Shown here: in pieces, positions 7,077-11,534 of the stretch | How positions within the stretch are numbered: the first letter of the stretch is position 1 | Layout: each line of letters starts with the position of its first letter | Assembly (NCBI GenBank): GCA_014377155.1 | Contig: JACMQD010000301.1 | Location: forward strand, 1 to 11,534 | Source of the DNA: Herminiimonas sp. | GTDB taxonomy: Bacteria; Pseudomonadota; Gammaproteobacteria; Burkholderiales; Burkholderiaceae | Length of the DNA stretch: 11,534 nucleotides | Direction of reading: 5' to 3' | Position numbers and translations under genes: made by a program | Notes under the pieces: generated by a model | What the model saw: the letters and a program-made list of their open reading frames with translations, nothing else | Database searches by the model: none | What the model was told of the DNA's origin: nothing

Positions 7077-7997
7077 TCAGGCTTTGATGGGAAAGGCGCT
7101 TCTGCAGCGGGGGAAGTTCAAGCATCCATGGAATGGACCACGCTTGCCTTCACGCCGAACCATCTTGATGCCGCACGACGCACAGGACGGCGTGCTGTAG
7201 TCACCCTCGAACGCAAAGGCGAGCAGCGCTTTCTGTGCCGATTCCGGCAGGCCGCTGATCTTCGCCAGAAACGCAGGTCCGTCGATGAGCTGGATCGGAT
7301 TGGCAGATGCAAATGCGATCGCCTCGTTGCTGAAGGTGGAGGTCGTCACTAAAATGCCGCGTCCGACCTTCCCCGACGTGATCACGCCAAGGAGTTCGCG
7401 TGCTGTCACTACCCCGACTTTTGCATTGTTGCGCGCCTTGCATTGGACCAGCGCGATTGGATTGTTCGGATCGCTGCGGTAGAGCCTGATATCGATGCCG
7501 CCATCTGGACCGAATGGGATGGTCTCCGTCTTGAATCCTGCAGCTTCGTAGTACTTTCCGCAGAGCAGTTCAAAGCGCTTCCATTCGATTGCGCGGAGTG
7601 CGTCCAGCGTCCATTCGTGGAAGGTGGTCGCCGTTGCGGTGGATTGCCCGGAAGCTGCTGCGTTATGACCCCATTGCTCTTGTCCAGCGGTCTGGCTGGA
7701 ACGGGCCGTCCATGGCGGCATCGGGCGGTGACCATTCGCCGATGCAAGCGGTTGCATCTGTTGTAATGCATTTGGCTGTGTCAGTGAGCGCACCCAGGCG
7801 ACCAATGCAACCATGCCAAACAGCACCACAGGCATCCAGGCCAGTGAAGGTCCGACCGGCTTCAGGATAGGCGGCAGTAGCGCAGGCATAATCCATCGAC
7901 AGGCAATGTACCCACCGGCCGCGAAGGACCCACTTACCCACCACGGCAAGACGACCAGGATGTCGACCAGACTTTCTGCTTTTTTGCGACGCGCCAT
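7077..7997 (-). CDS. Membrane-anchored Mrr-type restriction endonuclease with zinc finger
   Basis: A 306-residue protein from the ATG at 7997. It has three parts. Residues about 10-39 and 53-72 are two hydrophobic membrane segments. A low-complexity Gln/Ser/Ala linker follows to about 125. An Mrr_cat nuclease domain spans about 130-250, with Glu143 (FELLC), Asp165 and Asp169 (GPDGGIDI), and Gln185-x-Lys187 (VQCKAR). The D...QxK set is the known catalytic signature. The C-terminus is a topoisomerase-type C4 zinc finger with Cys272, Cys275, Cys292 and Cys298. Mrr-like enzymes cleave DNA, often methylated or foreign. This two-helix plus Mrr plus zinc-finger layout puts a nuclease at the inner membrane, but its target is not established. 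The frame stays open to 8225. I rejected that longer start because the extra 76 residues are AT-rich at the DNA level and precede the basic MARRKKAES start. The ribosome binding site at 7997 is weak. Confidence 0.88.
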   Translation of the reverse strand: MARRKKAESLVDILVVLPWWVSGSFAAGGYIACRWIMPALLPPILKPVGPSLAWMPVVLFGMVALVAWVRSLTQPNALQQMQPLASANGHRPMPPWTARSSQTAGQEQWGHNAAASGQSTATATTFHEWTLDALRAIEWKRFELLCGKYYEAAGFKTETIPFGPDGGIDIRLYRSDPNNPIALVQCKARNNAKVGVVTARELLGVITSGKVGRGILVTTSTFSNEAIAFASANPIQLIDGPAFLAKISGLPESAQKALLAFAFEGDYSTPSCASCGIKMVRREGKRGPFHGCLNFPRCRSAFPIKA

Positions 7998-8058
7998 ACC
8001 GTTAGTACCTGCGAGGATGTAGTGCTGGGAAACCCGGGTCTGGGTTGACTGCCTATTA

Positions 8059-8085
8059 AATACTAAAAAGTTGCCTTGTAGTATT
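8059..8085. promoter_or_regulatory. Inverted repeat in the probable Mrr promoter region
   Basis: AATACTA (8059-8065) and TAGTATT (8079-8085) are exact reverse complements separated by 13 bases. They lie 62-88 bases upstream of the ATG at 7997, in an AT-rich segment. On the minus strand TTTACG and TAATAC, separated by about 18 bases, could be a weak -35/-10 pair overlapping the repeat. An operator is possible but unproven. Confidence 0.3.
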
Positions 8086-8252
8086 AATTTGAGATTGATC
8101 GAGTCGTAAATTGCATTAGTGCGACACTTTTCAGTTGCCGGGCGAGGCTCAAACAGCGTATGAGGCAAGTCGATAGATTCCCTGAGTACTGGCGCCGTCT
8201 TTTCATGTGAGCTCGTGCCTTCCATCAGTTCCCTTTACCCAACTACGGTCCC

Positions 8253-8291
8253 GATTAAAGCCAGATTAAAAAAAGATTAGTAAACCGATTA
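8253..8291. repeat. Four GATTA boxes phased with the DNA helix
   Basis: GATTA occurs at 8253-8257, 8264-8268, 8275-8279 and 8287-8291, with start-to-start distances of 11, 11 and 12 bases. All boxes therefore face nearly the same side of the helix. A run of seven A lies between the second and third boxes. This could be a protein-binding array or a bent-DNA element. It lies about 255 bases upstream of the Mrr-type start. Confidence 0.45.
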
Positions 8292-8652
8292 GCGGGCATC
8301 ATCGGATCGCGCACACCGCTGATCCTCGCACGCCTTGGCATCGACGATGGCGGGTTCCTCCGACATGTCTTGCCGCCGAATGCAAGGACGGCAAACCGTC
8401 GTCCGATCCCGTTCAGGACGGCGTTCGGCACGCCGGCACAGCTAATGGCAACGGCGGCGCGTTGGGGTCGGAGATTCTTCAAGGGACTGATGTCGGCACG
8501 GCGATTATTTTCGGGCGCTCCGCTCGCACCGAATGGTTTTCTGCTCGTTGCTTGACTGTGCTTTCAAGCGTTACGGTTAGGTTAGGCGCAAATACGACAT
8601 TCGATAATCTCCCTAGCGTAAATGGTACGGGCTCGTATCTTTACAGGGCCTG

Positions 8653-8674
8653 GCAGCACGCGTAATCGTGCTGC
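8653..8674. repeat. Perfect stem-loop downstream of the immunity gene
   Basis: GCAGCACG (8653-8660) and CGTGCTGC (8667-8674) pair exactly around a 6-base loop. No proper T run follows on either strand; the plus strand reads ATTCATCTTTC. It may protect or end the 3' end of the minus-strand Rhs-immunity transcript, about 150 bases after the immunity stop codon, but an intrinsic terminator is not supported. Confidence 0.4.
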
Positions 8675-8824
8675 ATTCATCTTTCATACACAGTGGCGCC
8701 TACATGTTTTATTCAAGGGATGCCCGGGGACGAACCTGGCTAGCACGCGGCTTTTACTGTTGAAATATTATGGGTGTCCCGACTTGCGTCTTCGGAGTGA
8801 GTTTTGCATTACCTGCCCAATAAA

Positions 8825-9064
8825 TTATTGCAGGGCTTCGTCAAGTTTTGTGTGGAGTATACGCATACGTTCTTTTGTATCCTTTGATAAGCCCTGTGCG
8901 TTTAATAGCGGTGTCAGTCGAAATCTCAAAATCATAAATATTTCCGTTCCTGAAGTACCGTCTTTTATAGCATCAAGAATTTGCACCGACTCGGACGCCA
9001 TACCCTGCGCTGCAAGCAATGCAGCGATTTTTTTTGCTTCTTCGTAATGATCGTAAATATCCAT
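8825..9064 (-). CDS. Candidate Rhs immunity protein
   Basis: A 79-residue protein, probably all helical, with no signal peptide or membrane segment. I do not recognise a named family. It begins MDIYDHYEEAKKIAALLAAQG and ends in a charged helix (HTKLDEALQ). Immunity to the preceding toxin is inferred from position: it starts 12 bases after the Rhs stop codon on the same strand. This is where immunity genes of polymorphic toxins normally sit, so that producing cells are protected by direct binding of the toxin domain. DNA composition supports a transferred pair: 8881-8940 is 38% GC against 68% in the Rhs core at 10741-10800. The ATG at 9064 is the first start after the toxin. The ribosome binding site is poor (ACTGAGTC), so translation may depend on coupling. 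The next plausible structure downstream is the stem-loop at 8653-8674. Confidence 0.75.
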   Translation of the reverse strand: MDIYDHYEEAKKIAALLAAQGMASESVQILDAIKDGTSGTEIFMILRFRLTPLLNAQGLSKDTKERMRILHTKLDEALQ

Positions 9065-9076
9065 TTTTGACTCAGT

Positions 9077-10003
9077 TTATTTTGTACCAAAATAATGTAA
9101 TCGAACACCGCCGGGCGGAACAACCACTTCAATGCCTCCACCTGGATTTGGTCCGACTGCCGGTGCAGGACGTGTAATGTACGGCGATCCAGGCGGAACA
9201 CGTGCCATCTCAATAAAGTCTGCATTCACAACGTTCTCAGGAGGGATGCCATATCGACCAGCATAGCCCGGATTCGCTGGATTTTCGAGTGACCAAAACT
9301 GCGCTTCCCCTGCCTGACTTTTACCAAGTGTGCCAATTCGATAGAGCGTTGCTCCTTGATCCACTTGAGCGCGCGCTGCCATAGCTGCTGCATTAGAGCT
9401 TTGCAGCGCATCACCATATGGAGTGGCAATGGCTTTGGGAATCGGATCTAAAATTGTGCCTTTGCTCGCCGTTACCTTATTTGCCCCAACAGAATCGATA
9501 CTGAGGAGTGCATTTCTTCCCGTAGTCGCTTGGCCTCGGACATAGGCAATAACATCCCGAACCCCATTCGCAATACGCGTCAAGCCACCATTCCGAGTGA
9601 TACCCACTGCCCCCGCAGCACCGCCACCAATCCCTCCGGCCGCCGCAACCAGTTTGTTAGCCGCTATGCGTGCAGCCGCAGTCAGGTCTGGATCGCACTT
9701 TGCGGTTGTAGCGCCGTTATGCAACGCCATCACGGCTTGGTATAAATCGATTACGCCAGATCCCAATGCGTAATAGCTCAATCCGAGGATCGCTGCATCC
9801 ATGATCCAACCAACAGGTGTACCTTGGGTTACAGCCCATGCAGCAAACACCGCCCCCATCGCCGCCACATTCCCCGGCTGCACCATCTCCAGCAACGCCG
9901 CACCAATCTCCCCCGGCACCATCGGCGCCGTGCGCTTGACGATCTCGACGAACTTGTCTTCGTAACTGGCCTTGCTCCAGTCCGTGGTGGCAGCGGTGGG
10001 TGC
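9077..10003 (-). other. Rhs C-terminal toxin module, possible ADP-ribosyltransferase
   Basis: This part of the Rhs gene encodes the variable tip after the DPLGL motif. Its first half is hydrophobic and glycine-rich: codons at about 9880-9713 give AAMGAVFAAWAVTQG and WIMDAAILGLSYYALG, followed by GGIGGGAAGAVG. It may help the toxin cross a membrane. The last 113 residues (about 9418-9080) look like the enzymatic domain. They contain LYRIG, AQFWSLENP, YAGRYGIPPENV, a second Arg in YITRPAP, and GGGIEVVVPPGGV near the end. An Arg in an LYR strand, a middle FWS.E segment and a late Glu in GGGIEVV fit the R-S-E order of ADP-ribosyltransferase folds. This is a pattern match by eye, not a confirmed family. 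The coding DNA from about 9077 to 9835 is less GC-rich than the core. Confidence 0.5.
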
Positions 10004-11534
10004 GAGGCCCAACGGATCGGCCATCGTTTGTGGCCGGTTTAGCGCAAACGCATGCAGGTCCGGACCGACTGCGAGACCGAGCGGGTCCGGCGTCAGGTAG
10101 CGCCCGGCAACCGGGTCGTAATAGCGGCGCGTGTTGTAGTGCAGGCCGCTTTCGCGATCGAAGTACTGGTTAGAGCCGCGCAGGTCGAAGGACACTGCGC
10201 CGAAGTGCGCGCCGCTTGCGGGCGTGGCCTGCAGATAGTCGGCCACGTTCGCCTGCCAGACGACGTTGCGGGAAGCGTCGGTCAGGGCAAGAGGTGCATT
10301 GCGGTGGTCGGTGTGGATCGCGTAGAGCTGGCCGCGTCGCAGCAGGGCGACCGGCTTGTCATTGATCCAGATGTATTGGCTGGCGTCTTGTCTGGTTGCT
10401 TCTGCCATGACGGCGGGTCGCTTGCCACCGGCCGATGTCTGCCTGATCCCTGGCTTGCCGTCAGAGGACTGTCCCGTCGGCTCGCCTTCGAATGCCAGTT
10501 GGCTGCCATCATAAAAATAATGCGTGGTCCGGGTTGCGTTGCCGTTGGTGAGGGCAACGGTCTTGGCGATGCGCTGGCCGAACAGGTTGTAGCGATAACG
10601 CGCCACGGGGGCCGGGCCGCCATCGGTCGCGCGTTCGATGCCGGTCAGCCGGTTCAGGCTGTCGTAGCTAAAGCGTAATGCACCCTTGCGGATCTGGCGG
10701 TCGTGTCCATCAAAACTGGCAGCACCGAGATCGGGCTGGATGCCGGGAAGGGTCAGGGAGGTTGTCTCGGCCTCACCCGCGCGATCGTCCCACTGTGTGG
10801 AAATGCGGTGAATGCGACTTCGCAGGGCTTGCACGACCGTGGCGTCTGCGTAGGTCAAGGCACGCTGTCCCGGTAGTACAGGATGCATGGTGCGCACGCT
10901 GGTCGGGTAAGCGGGGTCGGTCGGCGCCGACGTGCCCGCATACTGCAATCGCGTCTGCCCGACTTCTTCATTGCCGGCGCTGACGACACGCCCTTGCCGG
11001 TCGAGCAGCACGGTGTTCGGCAAGCCATTCCCGAAGCGCAGGGTGCGGCGCGCGTAACGGTCGGTGGCGTCATTCATCCCGGCGACGATCGGCCGGGCGA
11101 GTGCGTCGTTCGTCAACGCGTTGGCGGTGTCGCTGGCAAATCCTTGGAGCCAGACCGATTCGAGCAAGCCGGCGCGTGGATGCGCGGTGTCCCGATAACG
11201 GTAACGCAGGGTCTGGCCATCCGGAAGGGTCTTGCCCGTAATCCGGCCGGCACTGTCATAGCGGTAGTGCAGCGTGTAGTGCTGACCATCGACGGTCTGC
11301 TCATGGGCGATCAGGCGATTGGCGGCGTCGTAGTCGAACCGCTCTTCGCCTGCCAGATAAGTGATGCGCACGGGTTTGCCTGAGCGGCCCCATGCAATGG
11401 TGGCGTTTTCATCGAGGGTGTTGCCGGCGCCGGTGGCGCGCAGCGCAATGACGCGACCGGCAGCGTCGCGCTCGTAGTCGGCATGGCTGCCATCCTGACG
11501 TGCCTCGCCCACGATGCGGTCGGCAGCGTCGTAG
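9077..11534 (-). CDS. Rhs polymorphic toxin, 5' end outside the window
   Basis: The C-terminal 818 residues of an Rhs/YD-repeat protein; the frame is open to the window edge and the start lies beyond 11534. YD repeats are visible throughout the core (YDAADRIVG at the edge, then FDYDAANRL, YRYDSAGRITG, FSYDSLNRLTG, YNLFGQRI). These repeats build a hollow shell that encloses the toxin. The core ends with a segment like YYDPVAGRYLTPDPLGL and then PQTMADPLGL, an exact PxxxxDPxGL motif. In Rhs proteins this motif marks autoproteolytic release of the C-terminal toxin; here the cut would fall after the codon at 10004-10006. About 308 residues follow (9077-10003). The protein is probably delivered by a type VI or other export system, but no VgrG, PAAR or adaptor gene is in view. 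The candidate immunity gene follows after 12 bases. The frame is intact. Confidence 0.93.
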   Translation of the reverse strand, partial: YDAADRIVGEARQDGSHADYERDAAGRVIALRATGAGNTLDENATIAWGRSGKPVRITYLAGEERFDYDAANRLIAHEQTVDGQHYTLHYRYDSAGRITGKTLPDGQTLRYRYRDTAHPRAGLLESVWLQGFASDTANALTNDALARPIVAGMNDATDRYARRTLRFGNGLPNTVLLDRQGRVVSAGNEEVGQTRLQYAGTSAPTDPAYPTSVRTMHPVLPGQRALTYADATVVQALRSRIHRISTQWDDRAGEAETTSLTLPGIQPDLGAASFDGHDRQIRKGALRFSYDSLNRLTGIERATDGGPAPVARYRYNLFGQRIAKTVALTNGNATRTTHYFYDGSQLAFEGEPTGQSSDGKPGIRQTSAGGKRPAVMAEATRQDASQYIWINDKPVALLRRGQLYAIHTDHRNAPLALTDASRNVVWQANVADYLQATPASGAHFGAVSFDLRGSNQYFDRESGLHYNTRRYYDPVAGRYLTPDPLGLAVGPDLHAFALNRPQTMADPLGLAPTAATTDWSKASYEDKFVEIVKRTAPMVPGEIGAALLEMVQPGNVAAMGAVFAAWAVTQGTPVGWIMDAAILGLSYYALGSGVIDLYQAVMALHNGATTAKCDPDLTAAARIAANKLVAAAGGIGGGAAGAVGITRNGGLTRIANGVRDVIAYVRGQATTGRNALLSIDSVGANKVTASKGTILDPIPKAIATPYGDALQSSNAAAMAARAQVDQGATLYRIGTLGKSQAGEAQFWSLENPANPGYAGRYGIPPENVVNADFIEMARVPPGSPYITRPAPAVGPNPGGGIEVVVPPGGVRLHYFGTK

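Larger units (their letters stand above)
7998..8824. other. Gene-poor stretch upstream of the Mrr gene
   Basis: I see no gene I can support in these roughly 830 bases. Open frames exist at 8255-8482 (minus) and from about 8268 to 8555 (plus), but neither has a ribosome binding site or a recognisable product. The part at 8040-8110 is AT-rich and probably holds the promoter of the Mrr-type gene. The part at 8300-8560 has coding-like GC content and may be a decayed gene or an orphan toxin fragment next to the Rhs locus, which I cannot identify. Confidence 0.5.

Noticed and set aside
7998..8225. 76-residue N-terminal extension of the Mrr-type protein
   Set aside because: The DNA is AT-rich and promoter-like, the extension has no domain, and MARRKKAES followed by membrane helices is a natural start.
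8575..8590. GGTTAGGTTAGGC as a possible integron attC end
   Set aside because: No matching complementary end or second core site is found nearby, so this is a chance match.
10052..10678. 208-residue plus-strand open frame inside the Rhs gene
   Set aside because: It is a shadow of the YD-repeat coding frame, with no ribosome binding site or domain.

Overview
The window looks like chromosomal accessory DNA from a GC-rich proteobacterium. A beta-proteobacterium, perhaps a Burkholderiales member, is my best guess. The guess rests on the GC-rich third codon positions of the main genes, a small secreted DUF4124 protein, and an Rhs protein with a proteobacterial-type core end. It is inference, because no rRNA or housekeeping marker is present.

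Layout, left to right. (1) Positions 1-225 hold a bidirectional terminator-like hairpin and a second hairpin, but no gene I can support. (2) An unrecognised lipoprotein gene lies on the minus strand at 226-993. (3) A divergent, tightly packed plus-strand operon spans 1250-5878. Its genes encode a HIT-family nucleotide hydrolase, an HNH endonuclease and a 1046-residue fusion of a PLD-type nuclease, an SF2 DEAH helicase and a DUF3427-like C-terminus. (4) A 585-base non-coding stretch at 5879-6463 holds about eight copies of a 13-base motif (consensus GGCGAATCACTAG) on both strands, plus two strong inverted repeats. (5) Two minus-strand genes follow: a secreted DUF4124 protein (6464-6955) and a membrane-anchored Mrr-type endonuclease with a topoisomerase-type zinc finger (7077-7997). 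(6) A gap of about 830 bases at 7998-8824 has no convincing gene. It does hold an inverted repeat in the likely promoter region of the Mrr gene and four helically phased GATTA boxes. (7) At the right end is an Rhs polymorphic toxin (C-terminal 818 residues, 9077 to the window edge, minus strand), followed 12 bases downstream by a 79-residue candidate immunity gene (8825-9064).

How the genes may work together. The HIT-HNH-helicase operon is the strongest candidate for a defence system. It has two different nuclease domains, an ATP-dependent translocase and a nucleotide-hydrolysing enzyme. The first two genes overlap by 4 bases, and the third starts 46 bases later. All the catalytic motifs I would expect can be read, except that the PLD motif lacks the aspartate of the classical HxKx4D form. 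The Mrr-type membrane endonuclease and the Rhs toxin-immunity pair suggest that the wider region is a conflict or defence island. The Rhs C-terminal tip and the immunity gene have clearly lower GC than the Rhs core (for example 38% at 8881-8940 against 68% at 10741-10800), as expected for an exchanged toxin cassette. The tip carries features that resemble an ADP-ribosyltransferase toxin. No CRISPR array, tRNA, rRNA or intact transposase was seen.
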